In this document: in pieces, positions 34,552 to 43,826 of the stretch
How the letters are laid out: each line of letters starts with the position of its first letter
How positions within the stretch are numbered: position 1 is the first letter of the stretch
NCBI RefSeq assembly: GCF_040545925.1
Contig: NZ_JBEPMX010000007.1
Location: 1 to 64,000, forward strand
Length of the DNA: 64,000 bases
Direction: 5' to 3'
Origin: Alkalibacillus flavidus
GTDB lineage: Bacteria; Bacillota; Bacilli; Bacillales; Alkalibacillaceae
Notes under the pieces: generated by a model
Seen by the model: the letters and a program-made list of their open reading frames with translations, nothing else
The model's database searches: none
What the model was told of the DNA's origin: nothing
Position numbers and translations under genes: made by a program

Positions 34552-34767
34552 ATGAATGAAGACAACGAAACGCCCGAGGCAAGAAGAGAACGAATAAGAC
34601 AAAAAGAACGGCAAGAAAATCCTCTTGGTAATTTGAAAGATTCATCGGAAAGAGCTAAATACGGTAGTCTTGTTGATCTGGTGGGTGGTCTAAACTGGAA
34701 AGTAACACTCGTTATTCTATTAATACTCATAATAGGTGCTATAGGGTATGGCTTGTTTTTTGAGTAA
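34552..34767 (+). CDS. DUF6366-like small membrane protein, 71 aa
   Basis: The ATG at 34552 (nine bases after GGAG) is preferred to an earlier GTG. A charged start (MNEDNETPEARRERIRQ), an NPLGNLKDSSERA...LVGGLNWK linker, and one C-terminal helix match small Bacillaceae proteins annotated as DUF6366. Function unknown. Confidence 0.6.
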   Translation: MNEDNETPEARRERIRQKERQENPLGNLKDSSERAKYGSLVDLVGGLNWKVTLVILLILIIGAIGYGLFFE

Positions 34768-34835
34768 TGACTTGACATTAAGGAAAAAAATGTAAAAGTA
34801 ATGTTGGAAGAATTTAATATGGGGGGTTGTAATGA

Positions 34836-35105
34836 ATGGATATATATTCTTGGTTATTACTTATAACGCTCATTCTTTTAATAGCTATCGTAATCGTCAA
34901 TAAAAAAACGGACAAAAATCTCCACTATGATTTATTTGCGTCACTTATTTTTTCTTTATGGGGTATTGGTTGGTTTATAGTTGGATTTTGGAATGAGGGA
35001 TTATCCTTCCTGGGCCCCTTACGAGCTATTGTTTTGTTCGGTTTAATACCTTATATACTATATTCAGCTATTTCGGATTATAAAAAAGATAAAAATCCCT
35101 CATAG
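34836..35105 (+). CDS. Small membrane protein, paralogue of 13495 gene
   Basis: 89 residues beginning MDIYSWLLLITL, with the same WNEGLSFLGP and YILYSAISDYKKDK blocks as the minus-strand copy at 13495. Three helices. Start preceded by GGGGGTTGT. Unknown function. Confidence 0.7.
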   Translation: MDIYSWLLLITLILLIAIVIVNKKTDKNLHYDLFASLIFSLWGIGWFIVGFWNEGLSFLGPLRAIVLFGLIPYILYSAISDYKKDKNPS

Positions 35106-35214
35106 ATTATTGGATATGATGGTACTTTTAACACGAAGAGTATAACGTTTTCAGTGGAATTATACGAAGATTGGATTGATTATTAACGCTCCAAATGGAA
35201 AGGAGAAATTTTTA

Positions 35215-35445
35215 ATGAGTTTCTTAGATTACATTGAAATACCAACCATTATAGCACTGATCCTGGCCCCTATTAGTCTGATTAGCAACATTTACAGATT
35301 TGTTAATAACCCATACTCGCTATTTTCGTTTGAAAATATCAGCATATTTATTAATTTTATTCAGATTATCATTTTAATCTTGATCTTCATCAAAATTAAA
35401 AAGACACAGAATCAACGGGAGAATGAAGAGAATTTGGTGACATAA
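35215..35445 (+). CDS. Small membrane protein, 76 aa
   Basis: AAAGGAGA stands eight bases before the chosen ATG (beginning MSFLDYIEI). Two hydrophobic helices (residues 9-24 and 40-58) and a charged tail QNQRENEENL. Unknown. Confidence 0.6.
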   Translation: MSFLDYIEIPTIIALILAPISLISNIYRFVNNPYSLFSFENISIFINFIQIIILILIFIKIKKTQNQRENEENLVT

Positions 35446-35560
35446 GGTTGTTAAAAGAAGGGGCATAGAGTGTGGGTAGATGTAACAACTGCTATACTAT
35501 ATATTTTATGATGGCTTTCACAAAATATTGGAAGATATAAAGCATTTAATATGGGTAGAA

Positions 35561-35791
35561 TTATGCCTTCTTCCGTAACGTATAAATGTGCTCATCATGC
35601 TCAATTAGTTTAGACTGAACATAATCCATTTTTTCTTCCATGCGTTTTAACCGATCATTAGTTTCTTTTAATTGATCGTTCATACCCTTTAGTTGATTGC
35701 TCATATTCCTTTGGTTGTCAAATAATTCTTTTTGGTCATTAGATAACTCTTTAAGTGCTTGCATAATAGTATTCATTTGTTCATCAGTCAT
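35561..35791 (-). CDS. Coiled-coil protein, copy 1 of a tandem triplication, 76 aa
   Basis: Starts MTDEQMNTIMQ, with heptad repeats (LKGMNDQLKETNDRLKRMEEKM) and a conserved end LIEHDEHIYTLRKKA. No membrane segment. It is the longest of three neighbouring copies; length differences lie in the coiled coil, in roughly heptad-sized steps. Each copy has its own ribosome site. Probably a small oligomeric cytoplasmic protein of unknown role. Confidence 0.7.
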   Translation of the reverse strand: MTDEQMNTIMQALKELSNDQKELFDNQRNMSNQLKGMNDQLKETNDRLKRMEEKMDYVQSKLIEHDEHIYTLRKKA

Positions 35792-35890
35792 AATCGGACA
35801 CTCCTCGAAATTATTTCAAATCTATTACTTAACAAAGAGCATGTTGATAAATTAGTAAAGATTATTTTATAGATTCATTATTGAGAAGAA

Positions 35891-36058
35891 TTATGCTTTC
35901 TTTCGTAGCGTATAAATCTGTTCATCATGTTCAATTAACTTATACTGAACAAATTCCAATTTTTCTTCTATGCGTGTTAGGCGATCATTGGTTTGCTTTT
36001 GGTTGTCCGATAACTCTTTAATTGCTTGCATAATGGTGTTCATTTGTTCATCGGTCAT
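35891..36058 (-). CDS. Coiled-coil protein, copy 2 of triplication, 55 aa
   Basis: Same start MTDEQMNTIMQAIKELSDNQK and same end LIEHDEQIYTLRKKA as the flanking genes, but 21 residues shorter than copy 1 because part of the coiled coil is absent. Flanking non-coding DNA (CTATTACTTAAC, TGTTGATAAA) is also shared with copy 1, so whole gene units of about 270-300 bp were duplicated. Confidence 0.65.
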   Translation of the reverse strand: MTDEQMNTIMQAIKELSDNQKQTNDRLTRIEEKLEFVQYKLIEHDEQIYTLRKKA

Positions 36059-36159
36059 ATCCGGACACTCCTCTACGTTTTATTTTAAATCTATTACTTA
36101 ACGAAGGACATGTTGATAAACTGGTAAGGATTATTTTATACATTCAATATTGAGAAGAA

Positions 36160-36348
36160 TTATGCTTTCTTTCGTAGCGTATAAATCTGTTCATCATGTT
36201 CAATTAACTTATGCTGAACAAATTCCATTCTTTCTTCTATTCGTGTTAAGCGATCATTGATTTCCTTTTGGCCCTTAAATAATTCTTTTTGGTTATCAGA
36301 TAGCTCTTTAATCGCTTGCATGATGGTGTTCATTTGTTCATCAGTCAT
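36160..36348 (-). CDS. Coiled-coil protein, copy 3 of triplication, 62 aa
   Basis: Starts MTDEQMNTIMQAIKELSDNQK and ends LIEHDEQIYTLRKKA, one heptad longer than copy 2 (KELFKGQKEI segment). It is most like copy 2 at the DNA level. Ribosome site GAGGAGTG. Confidence 0.7.
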   Translation of the reverse strand: MTDEQMNTIMQAIKELSDNQKELFKGQKEINDRLTRIEERMEFVQHKLIEHDEQIYTLRKKA

Positions 36349-36477
36349 AATCGGTCACTCCTCGACATTTTGTTCTAAATCTATTATAAAACGAGGGGGA
36401 TGTTTTTACAACGATCAACCATGATAGCATAACCTAAACATGAACAGGCTCATTAATTCTTTTCAACGTCTTCGTTA

Positions 36478-36840
36478 TTAAACCAAAGCTCTATATATAG
36501 TTGCAACAACAGTTATAAAAAGGACCGTTAGCAATCCGTTCAATGATATTTTATAAGATTTATTTCCTTTTCTTGATATACTCCACACAAAATTAAGCAT
36601 AAAAACTGTTATAATCAGACTTGAAATAAATAAAAAAGATTTGCTTTGAATAGAAGAAGCCATTAATAAGAACAATGAAATCAACCCAGTAGTAGTATCA
36701 TGGGTATTTTCTTCTTCATTAAATGGGTTCCAAACATATCCAATTAAATAAATGGCTATTATCCCACTTATAAGAAGTAACAAAAAATGACCCAGTAGTT
36801 CTGAAACATATATAAAATAAATAAAAACAGACAAAACCAA
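36478..36840 (-). CDS. Membrane protein, 120 aa
   Basis: Four hydrophobic helices (about 3-30, 50-60, 64-84 and 100-118); loop WNPFNEEENTHDT between the first and second. The frame has no strong ribosome site at its first start, so the N-terminus is uncertain. Unknown. Confidence 0.55.
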   Translation of the reverse strand: MVLSVFIYFIYVSELLGHFLLLLISGIIAIYLIGYVWNPFNEEENTHDTTTGLISLFLLMASSIQSKSFLFISSLIITVFMLNFVWSISRKGNKSYKISLNGLLTVLFITVVATIYRALV

Positions 36841-37090
36841 GAAATCACGCCGGCTCTATATTCCTTCAGTTTTTCCCATTGTTTAATACCTCCTGTTTAA
36901 TTAATATTTGACCCGAATGATTATAATGGAAGGTGAATCGTATGAATTTAGTATTATTTACTTTTGTGCAGTGATAGTAGGCTTAGTTTACAATTATGTA
37001 AAATGGCAAAATAACGAGAAAGATGTATAACCTATGTGAGGGTTTTCTAAGACATGGAGCGTGACTGTTCATCAATACGTTAATCAAACC

Positions 37091-37387
37091 TTAACGTCCA
37101 TGCTCCCTTGCTGCTTTCACCCGCCTTGCATGTCTTTTATATCTTTTTAACTTTTTAAATCCATCACTACCGTGTTTTAATGACAGATTGATAGTCATAA
37201 ATTCTATAATGATTAATGCCACATACCACTCAACATCTATATTAGGCCCTGTGTTATACAAATCGACAAAAACAATTATGACAGCAAAACCGACCAGAAT
37301 AGCAATTAAACTTAAAATAGGGCTAACATAAAACCCAATTTTTCTTAAACTTTTTGGAATCAATTTAATTCTATACCCCAATCGCAT
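37091..37387 (-). CDS. Membrane protein, 98 aa
   Basis: Two helices (about 15-40 and 50-66), followed by a strongly basic tail (KKLKRYKRHARRVKAAREHGR) that would be cytoplasmic. Unknown function. Confidence 0.6.
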   Translation of the reverse strand: MRLGYRIKLIPKSLRKIGFYVSPILSLIAILVGFAVIIVFVDLYNTGPNIDVEWYVALIIIEFMTINLSLKHGSDGFKKLKRYKRHARRVKAAREHGR

Positions 37388-37498
37388 CGAAAGTGGAATT
37401 TATACTTAGCGATACTTCTTCAGCATTTCCTATGATAAGAGTCTCGAGCCCCCTTCTCTTCATTAACACATCGATTGAAAGAAAAACCACACAATCAA

Positions 37499-37527
37499 AA
37501 ACGCCCGACTAACCCTAGCCGGACGTT
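37499..37527 (-). terminator. Terminator of the ABC import operon
   Basis: AACGCCCG and CGGACGTT form an 8-bp stem with one mismatch, followed by TTTTTGATTG on the minus strand. Confidence 0.55.
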
Positions 37528-37535
37528 CCTATCTC

Positions 37536-38333
37536 TTATTTCGTTAACAATGCACGATCATTGGCCATTTTCTTACCTCGAATGGCTTGGAACTGATCGA
37601 GCAGGTCTCCTACTGTTAGGTCTTGTTTTGTTTCGTCATTAGCCTCGAAAATGACTTTGCCTTCATCCATCATCCAGAGGCGATTGCCAAATGCGATCGC
37701 TTGCTCCATTTGGTGAGTGACCATGACGGTCGTCAGTTGATGGCGTTCGACTAAATCGCGGGTTAAGCGTAAAATCAATTCTTCTTTCGACGGATCAAGC
37801 GCTGCGGTATGCTCGTCGAGGAGTAGAATTTTCGGTTCGGTAAAGGTTGCCATTAAGAGTGACAACGCTTGCCGCTCACCGCCGGATAATAAACCCACTT
37901 TCGTGTTCAAACGGTTTTCGAGGCCGATCTCGAGTGTTGCTAGGTGCTCGCGAAATTGTTGACGTAGTTGTTTTGTCACGCCGCGGAAAAGACTGCGTCG
38001 TTTCGTGCGACCGAGCGAGATCATCATGTTTTCCTCAATCGTCATGCCTGGTGCTGTGCCGGCTTTCGGATCTTGGAAGACGCGGCCGATATAAGCAGCG
38101 CGTTTCTGTTCTGAGAGCCTCGTGACGTCGTTTTCGTCAATGACGACATCGCCTTCATCGGGGATAATTGAGCCAGCGACCGTATTAAGAAGTGTTGATT
38201 TACCGGCGCCGTTACTACCGATAATCGTGACGACATCACCGCCTGAGAGCTCTTGATGTAAGTCGACGAGTGCTTGGCGTTCATCAGGCGTATTCGGGTA
38301 GAACGTTTTATGAATGTGATTGAGCTGTAGCAT
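37536..38333 (-). CDS. ABC importer ATP-binding protein (COG1101 type)
   Basis: Start chosen at the ATG after GGAAGGGGAGAG; longer frames run back into the permease gene. The 265-residue protein has Walker A IGSNGAGKST, Q-loop VFQDP, signature LLSGGERQALSL, Walker B ILLLDEHTAALDP and the switch VTHQ. Its start lies inside the 3' end of the permease gene (26-nt overlap). With the binding protein and permease it forms a TrpXYZ-like importer, a family linked to aromatic amino acid or related uptake. Confidence 0.88.
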   Translation of the reverse strand: MLQLNHIHKTFYPNTPDERQALVDLHQELSGGDVVTIIGSNGAGKSTLLNTVAGSIIPDEGDVVIDENDVTRLSEQKRAAYIGRVFQDPKAGTAPGMTIEENMMISLGRTKRRSLFRGVTKQLRQQFREHLATLEIGLENRLNTKVGLLSGGERQALSLLMATFTEPKILLLDEHTAALDPSKEELILRLTRDLVERHQLTTVMVTHQMEQAIAFGNRLWMMDEGKVIFEANDETKQDLTVGDLLDQFQAIRGKKMANDRALLTK

Positions 38334-39348
38334 GACTTCTCTCCCCTTCCGCAGCACCTTGACGTGCTTCTTGTTTCGCTGCGTTTGCTTTCGACTTCTT
38401 ATATTGCTGTTTCGCGCTTGTTTGGCCAAGCCAATTCGGGACGACGAGCGCTGCGACGACAATGAGTGCTGTGATCAGCTTCATATCACTCGCCTCTAAA
38501 AAATCAACTTGTAGCGCAACCGCGTAAATCATGCGGTACACAATCGCACCTAAAATCACTGCAAGCGTGGTACGAACAATTTTATCCGAGCCAAAGCTGA
38601 AGAGGACTTCACCAATGATCACAGAAGCAAGACCAATAATGATCATGCCAACACCTAAGTTCACGTCTGCGAATCCGTTATGCTGAACCACCATCGACCC
38701 GCTAAACGCGACGAGCATGTTGGAAACCCCCATACCGACAACAATATAGACGTTCGTATTCGCCGAGAAACTACGTACCATTGTCTGATTGTCGCCTGTC
38801 GCGCGCAATGTCGTACCCGCTTCTGTCCGCAAGAAGAAGTCGAGCAGTTTTTTCACGATAATCATGAGTATTGTTGCGGCGACGAGTACATCTAACGAAT
38901 TCGGGACATAAGCAGCAATGCCAAGCGCTTCAAACGGTGCCATCACGATTCCTTGCAAGTTCAAGGTTTGCCACCAATTTTCCACCATGGTAAACACGGT
39001 TGTTTCATTTAATAGAGGAATATTGGGTCTTCCCATAATGCGCAAGTTAATCGAGTAAAGCGCAACCATCATTAAAATACCCGCTAACAATGGATTGATA
39101 TGGCCTTTTGTATGCAAAATCCCCGTAATACAACCGACAATAAAGCCTACTGCTGCGCCAGCTAATGTCGCGGTAAATGGATCGACACCACTTACAACCA
39201 TCACAGAGGTGACGGCTCCTCCTGTGACGAAGGAGCCATCCACCGTTAAGTCTGGAAAATCAAGCAGTCGAAAGGAAATATAAACACCTAACGCCATTAA
39301 CGAGTATATTAACCCTGATTCAACTGCACCGTATAATGCTTGTAACAT
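38308..39348 (-). CDS. ABC importer permease (COG4120 type)
   Basis: The 346-residue protein begins ESGLIYSLMALGVYISFRLLDFPDLTVDGSF, the family signature, and has eight or so helices, with the GLASVIIGEVLF coupling segment. The last 50 residues are a Lys/Ala/Gln-rich cytoplasmic tail. It starts 2 nt from the end of the binding protein gene. Confidence 0.88.
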   Translation of the reverse strand: MLQALYGAVESGLIYSLMALGVYISFRLLDFPDLTVDGSFVTGGAVTSVMVVSGVDPFTATLAGAAVGFIVGCITGILHTKGHINPLLAGILMMVALYSINLRIMGRPNIPLLNETTVFTMVENWWQTLNLQGIVMAPFEALGIAAYVPNSLDVLVAATILMIIVKKLLDFFLRTEAGTTLRATGDNQTMVRSFSANTNVYIVVGMGVSNMLVAFSGSMVVQHNGFADVNLGVGMIIIGLASVIIGEVLFSFGSDKIVRTTLAVILGAIVYRMIYAVALQVDFLEASDMKLITALIVVAALVVPNWLGQTSAKQQYKKSKANAAKQEARQGAAEGERSHATAQSHS

Positions 39349-39350
39349 GC

Positions 39351-40406
39351 TTACTCACCTTCTTCCATCGACACAATCTCCGAAGCTCGTTCTTCTAAGT
39401 CATCTGTTAACTCAACGCCCATTTCACTAGCTGCGTCTTCATTAATGTGGAGTTTGAGATTTTGTGGGTAATTGGCTTCGATGTCACCAGGATTGGTGCC
39501 ATCTTCTAAAATTTGAACGGCTTTTTCGCCCGCTTCATAACCGATATCGTAATAATCAAAACCATACCCAGCAAATGCGCCACGTGAAACGGAATCTAAC
39601 TCACTCGCAAAGACTGGAACATCATTCTCTTGTGCTACAGATAAAACCGATTCGAGTGCGCTGACGACCGTATTGTCCGTCACAATTAAGAACGTATCGA
39701 CACTACCAGCTAACGATTGGGCGGCTTGCATAACTTCTGATGACGATGACACGGTTGCTTCTTCTGTCGAGAGATCATGCTCACTTGCAACACTTTTCAC
39801 GTTTTCAACTTGAGTCACTGAGTTCTGCTCGCCTGAGTTATAAATGAGGCCGATCGATTCATGTCCCATGTCTTTAATTAACTGGACTGTTTTGGGCACG
39901 GATTCTGGATGCGAATCGGCTGTTCCTGTCACATTACCGCCTGGATTCTCCATCGATTCAACTAATTCGGAACCAACTGGGTCTGTCACTGATGTAAACA
40001 CAATCGGAATATCGCTCGTTTCGTTAACAGCTGATTGAGCACTCGGTGTAGAGTTACCGAAGATCAAATCAACCTTATCACTAACGAATTGTTCTGCGAT
40101 AAGTTGCGCGTTTTGGTTATCACCTTGTGCTAATGATACATCGTACGATACATTCAAACCTGCTTCATCAAGCGCATCTTGGAAGCCTTCTGTCGCCCGG
40201 TCGAGTGAAGGGTGCTCGACAATTTGCGAAACACCGACGACGTAATCGGCCTCTTCTTCTGATGCATCACTGTTACTGGAACTTTCCTCAGAGTTACCAC
40301 CATTCGACTCGTTATCATTTGAGTCGCTGCTTGAGTCACTGTCACCACATGCCACAATTAAAACTAACGCGCTGATCATAACTACCATCAATAATAAACG
40401 TTTCAT
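39351..40406 (-). CDS. ABC importer substrate-binding lipoprotein (TrpX-like, PF04392)
   Basis: A signal peptide ends at the lipobox IVAC, followed by a Ser/Asp/Glu/Asn-rich acidic linker of about 35 residues, as in halophiles. The mature part shows the ABC_sub_bind pattern: VGVSQIVEHPSLDRATEGF, ADSHPES, LIYNSGEQNS and a C-terminal YDIGYEAGEKAVQIL. Substrate probably an aromatic amino acid or analogue; no T-box or other riboswitch is visible upstream. GGGGAG precedes the start. Confidence 0.88.
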   Translation of the reverse strand: MKRLLLMVVMISALVLIVACGDSDSSSDSNDNESNGGNSEESSSNSDASEEEADYVVGVSQIVEHPSLDRATEGFQDALDEAGLNVSYDVSLAQGDNQNAQLIAEQFVSDKVDLIFGNSTPSAQSAVNETSDIPIVFTSVTDPVGSELVESMENPGGNVTGTADSHPESVPKTVQLIKDMGHESIGLIYNSGEQNSVTQVENVKSVASEHDLSTEEATVSSSSEVMQAAQSLAGSVDTFLIVTDNTVVSALESVLSVAQENDVPVFASELDSVSRGAFAGYGFDYYDIGYEAGEKAVQILEDGTNPGDIEANYPQNLKLHINEDAASEMGVELTDDLEERASEIVSMEEGE

Positions 40407-40525
40407 CACTAAACTCCCCTTTTTTTACTTTCTCGCATACACGCTTTGATGTGTTAAAGAATTTCGGAATATTGTTTATAATTATATGAGAGGCACACAG
40501 CAAAATCAACCCTTAAATCAAAAAA

Positions 40526-40555
40526 AGATTCTCTAGCTATTTCGCTAGAGAATCT
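40526..40555 (-). terminator. Terminator of the acyl-CoA synthetase gene
   Basis: AGATTCTCTAGC and its complement form a perfect 12-bp stem with a six-base loop; TTTTTT follows on the minus strand. Confidence 0.9.
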
Positions 40556-40573
40556 GTGTAAACGCTTCCTTTG

Positions 40574-42112
40574 TTATTGTGTTGCCACGTGATCACGCAG
40601 GCTTCGTCTTAAAATTTTCCCGGTTGTATTTTTTGGTAATTCGTCTAAGAAGTTAATTTGTTTCGGTTGTTTATATTTCGCCAGTTTCGACTGAGTGAGT
40701 TCGCGTAAGTCTGCGTCTGTTAACTCTGGGTTGTTCGACACGACAAAGGCAATGACTGCTTCACCTAAGTTTTCATCAGGCACGCCAATCACCGCGACCT
40801 CTGTAATATTGTCGTGACTATAAAGCACTTCTTCGACTTCACGCGGATAGACGTTGTAACCACCGACTAAGATGAGATCTTTTTTACGGTCGACGATGTA
40901 GTAATAGCCTTCTTCGTCTTGTTGCGCCATGTCACCTGTGTAAAGCCAGCCGTCTTTGATCGACGCTTGCGTTTCTTCAGGCATTTTGTAATAGCCTTTC
41001 ATGACGTTCGGGCCTTTCACGATCAGCTCGCCGACTTCTCCGCGTGGCACCTCTTCACCGTTTGCATCGACGACTTTGTTCGTGACGTTTGTAATGTCCG
41101 TGCCGATTGAGCCAGCTTTACGCGGGCGGTCAAGCGGGTTGAATGCGGTAACTGGTGACGCTTCAGATAAACCATACCCTTCTGATACTTGCACGTCGAA
41201 GTATTGTTCGAATTTTTCCAGTAAAGCAACAGGCATCGACGCACCACCTGAAATACATAGACGAATTGATGAGAAATCTTTTTCATCTTCGTTCGGGTAC
41301 TGAAGTAAGTAGTTGTACATCGTCGGCACGCCAGCGAACACGGTTGCACTGTTTTCACGAGTGATATTGAACACAGCTTCTGGTGAGAACTGTGGCACGA
41401 TTAAGACCGTCGAGCCGCTCACGAGTGGCGCGTTCAATGCGACTGTTAAACAGAACACGTGGAACATTGGTAATGCCGCAATGACGCGGTCGTTTTCGTC
41501 AATTTTGAGATAGTCAGCTGTATCTTTTGCGTTGGAATATAAGTTTTTGTGCGTCAACATCGCACCTTTTGGTTTACCCGTTGTGCCTGACGTGTAAAGG
41601 ATGACAGCGGTATCATCATCGTCTAATGTCGGACGGCTGAACTCTAAACTGCCTGCTTGAACAAGGCTTGTGAAATCATGCAGCTTGTCTTGTAGTGGTG
41701 ATGTGCGGTCTCTTAGTTGTGGATCTGTTTCACCGACGATATAGTCTTTGACCTCAAGTTGGTCGTCGATCGCTTCGAATTTTTCGAGTAACACATCAAG
41801 GGTAATGACCCCTTTAACATCGCCATTATTCAAAATATAAGATAGCTCATCGCCAGTATAAAGTGGGTTCACCGGGACGACCGTAAGTCCAAGGCGCAAT
41901 GCACCGTACAAACCGATCACGAAATGTGGCGTGTTGCCGACAACAAGAGCAACGTGGTCGCCTTTTTGATAACCTAATGATTCGAGGCTTGATGCGAATT
42001 TCGTTACCGAGCCCTCGAGTGTCTTGTAGTCCGTTGCTTCCCCGTTAAAAATGTAAGCCGGTTTCGATAGATGATCTTTCGCCGTTAATGATAGTTGATC
42101 ACTTAAATTCAT
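40574..42112 (-). CDS. Long-chain fatty acid-CoA ligase (AMP-forming)
   Basis: The ATG after GGGAGG (beginning MNLSDQLSL) is chosen over an earlier start. The 512-residue protein has the adenylate-forming motifs ILYTSGTTGKPKGAMLTHKN, EGYGLSEASPV, GWLYTGDMAQQDEEGYYYIVDRKKD and the C-terminal Lys of PKNTTGKILRR. This is the FadD/LcfB type that activates fatty acids for oxidation or recycling. B. subtilis has such a gene (yhfL) in the same neighbourhood of lplJ and pbpF-hem. Confidence 0.92.
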   Translation of the reverse strand: MNLSDQLSLTAKDHLSKPAYIFNGEATDYKTLEGSVTKFASSLESLGYQKGDHVALVVGNTPHFVIGLYGALRLGLTVVPVNPLYTGDELSYILNNGDVKGVITLDVLLEKFEAIDDQLEVKDYIVGETDPQLRDRTSPLQDKLHDFTSLVQAGSLEFSRPTLDDDDTAVILYTSGTTGKPKGAMLTHKNLYSNAKDTADYLKIDENDRVIAALPMFHVFCLTVALNAPLVSGSTVLIVPQFSPEAVFNITRENSATVFAGVPTMYNYLLQYPNEDEKDFSSIRLCISGGASMPVALLEKFEQYFDVQVSEGYGLSEASPVTAFNPLDRPRKAGSIGTDITNVTNKVVDANGEEVPRGEVGELIVKGPNVMKGYYKMPEETQASIKDGWLYTGDMAQQDEEGYYYIVDRKKDLILVGGYNVYPREVEEVLYSHDNITEVAVIGVPDENLGEAVIAFVVSNNPELTDADLRELTQSKLAKYKQPKQINFLDELPKNTTGKILRRSLRDHVATQ

Positions 42113-42233
42113 CTTGCAACCTCCCTTAGATATGTAAGCCCTTTCAGTGTCGAGTGCGAAATTGAGTGAATAATCATTCATTAAATTGTCTGAATTTATT
42201 ATAAATTATTTCGCTAATCTAAGCAAGTTAAAA

Positions 42234-42431
42234 CTAATCTGTGAGGATGTTTTTTACTCGACCGACTTGCCCGTCTTCTAAACGGACTTTAATGCCGTGC
42301 GGGTGTGATGCCGATTTAGTCAGTAAATCTTTCACGACTCCACGGGTTAATTTTCCTGAACGTTGATCTTGTTTTAAAACGATATCGACGGTAGCGCCGA
42401 TTTGAATTTGATTTCGTTGTTGGCCTGACAT
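42234..42431 (-). CDS. ywbE: YwbE family protein
   Basis: A 65-residue protein with the characteristic IQIGATVDIVLKQDQRSGKLTRG.V.DLLT...HPHGIKVRL; conserved in Bacilli and other bacteria. Small beta-rich fold, function not established. Start follows AAGGACGTGACTT. Confidence 0.88.
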   Translation of the reverse strand: MSGQQRNQIQIGATVDIVLKQDQRSGKLTRGVVKDLLTKSASHPHGIKVRLEDGQVGRVKNILTD

Positions 42432-42450
42432 AAGTCACGTCCTTTATTTT

Positions 42451-43002
42451 TTATTTGAGTTCTATATCGTGTAGAACTGGTTGCATGACGCGATTCGCGA
42501 TTGAAATAGCTTCGTCTCCATTGTTCGCTGGTGCTGAAATGATAATTCCATCATCACTCGTCCAAGATGTTACCCTAGGGCCATCCTTTGACGAACGATC
42601 CTGCATTATTTGAATCGTTAATTCGGATAAGTCATCACTCATATTTAAATATCCAACCGTCGTAATACGGTCCTGTTCTCGATTGATATACTCAATATTG
42701 CCGTCGGTGAAACCTTCTTTTTCAAAAGTCACCGTTAGTTCATCTGTATTTGACGCATCGCTCGGGTGTTTTTCACCATCGATCGTGATGGAGCCAGTAA
42801 ACGATTCTTTTGAAAACATATCATGCTTAAATTCGCCGTCTATATGAATATCGACTTGTTTGGCATGAGTCGTGTCGTTAGGACCTAACTGAACCTCTAC
42901 ACCTGAATAGGTTTCATCAACGACTTCAACTGTTCGCGTCCACCAAAAGACGATACTCACTAATACTATCATAATTAACGCGGTCCAACCTAATAATCTC
43001 AC
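42451..43002 (-). CDS. Anchored protein, paralogue of the protein at 3486
   Basis: The GTG after GGAGGGAGTGCAT gives a 183-residue protein with an N-terminal helix LLGWTALIMIVLVSIVF; a longer frame adds an unlikely polar start. The ectodomain matches the 3486 protein throughout, including GSITIDGEKHPSD and the end block DDGIIISAPANNGDEAISIANR. It is more acidic than its paralogue. Function unknown; perhaps an envelope protein of this lineage. Confidence 0.75.
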   Translation of the reverse strand: MRLLGWTALIMIVLVSIVFWWTRTVEVVDETYSGVEVQLGPNDTTHAKQVDIHIDGEFKHDMFSKESFTGSITIDGEKHPSDASNTDELTVTFEKEGFTDGNIEYINREQDRITTVGYLNMSDDLSELTIQIMQDRSSKDGPRVTSWTSDDGIIISAPANNGDEAISIANRVMQPVLHDIELK

Positions 43003-43139
43003 ATGCACTCCCTCCAATATCATACATTTTATCTTATGCGTAAATAGATGACAATTGCCTATTGTGATGCTTACAGGTACCCAACTGATGTCTATTCGCA
43101 TACGTTACAAAGGAATGACTTCTAGAGAGGAGATTAGGT

Positions 43140-43667
43140 ATGTATTTTGACCCGAATTATTACGATCCGCGTTTTAACCAACCAGGATGGGGCGGCCCGA
43201 ATCAACCTGATTGGGGGAACGGATGGCCAAATCAACCGGGAGACGGATGGCAACCGCCACACGACCGTGTCGATCACGGCCCGAATCCGTACGTCGTGAA
43301 CATTGAACGCGCAACGATGATGAACCCTTATTACCGGCGAGCGCTTTGGACGGGTGAATATTTGCAATTAACACTTATGAGCATTGCACCGGGTGACGAT
43401 ATTGGTTTAGAACGCCACCGAAATCACGATCAATTTATTCGGATCGAAGGCGGTCGCGGATTAGTTCAAATGGGTGACCGTGAAGACCGACCGAATTTCG
43501 AACGCGAAGTGCAAGACAACGATGCGATTTTTATCCCGGCAGGCAAGTGGCATAACTTAACGAATATTGGTCTCATGCCGCTAAAATTATACTCGATTTA
43601 CGCCCCACCAGAACACCCGCGCGGAACTGTTCATGAAACAAAGCAAGATGCGATGAACGATCACTAA
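43140..43667 (+). CDS. Cupin-domain protein with Pro/Gly/Trp-rich N-terminus
   Basis: Residues 1-45 are a low-complexity stretch rich in Pro, Gly, Trp, Asn and Asp. The rest is a single cupin: LSMIAPGDDIGLERHRNHDQFIRIEGGRG (motif 1 with His/His/Glu metal ligands) and NDAIFIPAGKWHNLTNIG (motif 2 with His). Related Bacillaceae proteins are annotated as cupins near spore or envelope genes. The metal site is complete, so an enzyme or metal-dependent sensor is plausible. Confidence 0.8.
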   Translation: MYFDPNYYDPRFNQPGWGGPNQPDWGNGWPNQPGDGWQPPHDRVDHGPNPYVVNIERATMMNPYYRRALWTGEYLQLTLMSIAPGDDIGLERHRNHDQFIRIEGGRGLVQMGDREDRPNFEREVQDNDAIFIPAGKWHNLTNIGLMPLKLYSIYAPPEHPRGTVHETKQDAMNDH

Positions 43668-43764
43668 TTTTGAAATAAATCAGTTTGGTTTTGAAATAAG
43701 TTTGCTAATTTATTAAATAAATTACTCAACTTTTGAAATATATCATCTAAGTTATTTCAAAAAT
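43668..43764. repeat. 21-nt periodic array, TTATTTCAAAAAT family (5 units)
   Basis: Units start at 43668, 43689, 43710, 43731 and 43752. The first four are in inverted orientation (TTTTGAAATAAAT type), the last in direct orientation (TTATTTCAAAAAT), so the array reverses direction. It lies between the convergent cupin and lplJ genes, before a strong terminator. Confidence 0.92.
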
Positions 43765-43787
43765 TAGCCTACATCCATGTAAAGAAA

Positions 43788-43811
43788 CCCCCGCCAGTGC
43801 GCTGGCGGGGG
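43788..43811. terminator. Strong bidirectional terminator
   Basis: CCCCCGCCAG and CTGGCGGGGG form a perfect 10-bp G/C stem with a four-base loop; TTTTCC follows on one side and AAAGAAA precedes. It serves the convergent cupin and lplJ genes. Confidence 0.92.
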
Positions 43812-43826
43812 TTTTCCATTTAGCTA

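Noticed and set aside
36917..37030. 37-codon plus-strand membrane peptide
   Set aside because: It has one hydrophobic stretch and a clean stop, but no ribosome site and several competing frames; too little to support a gene.
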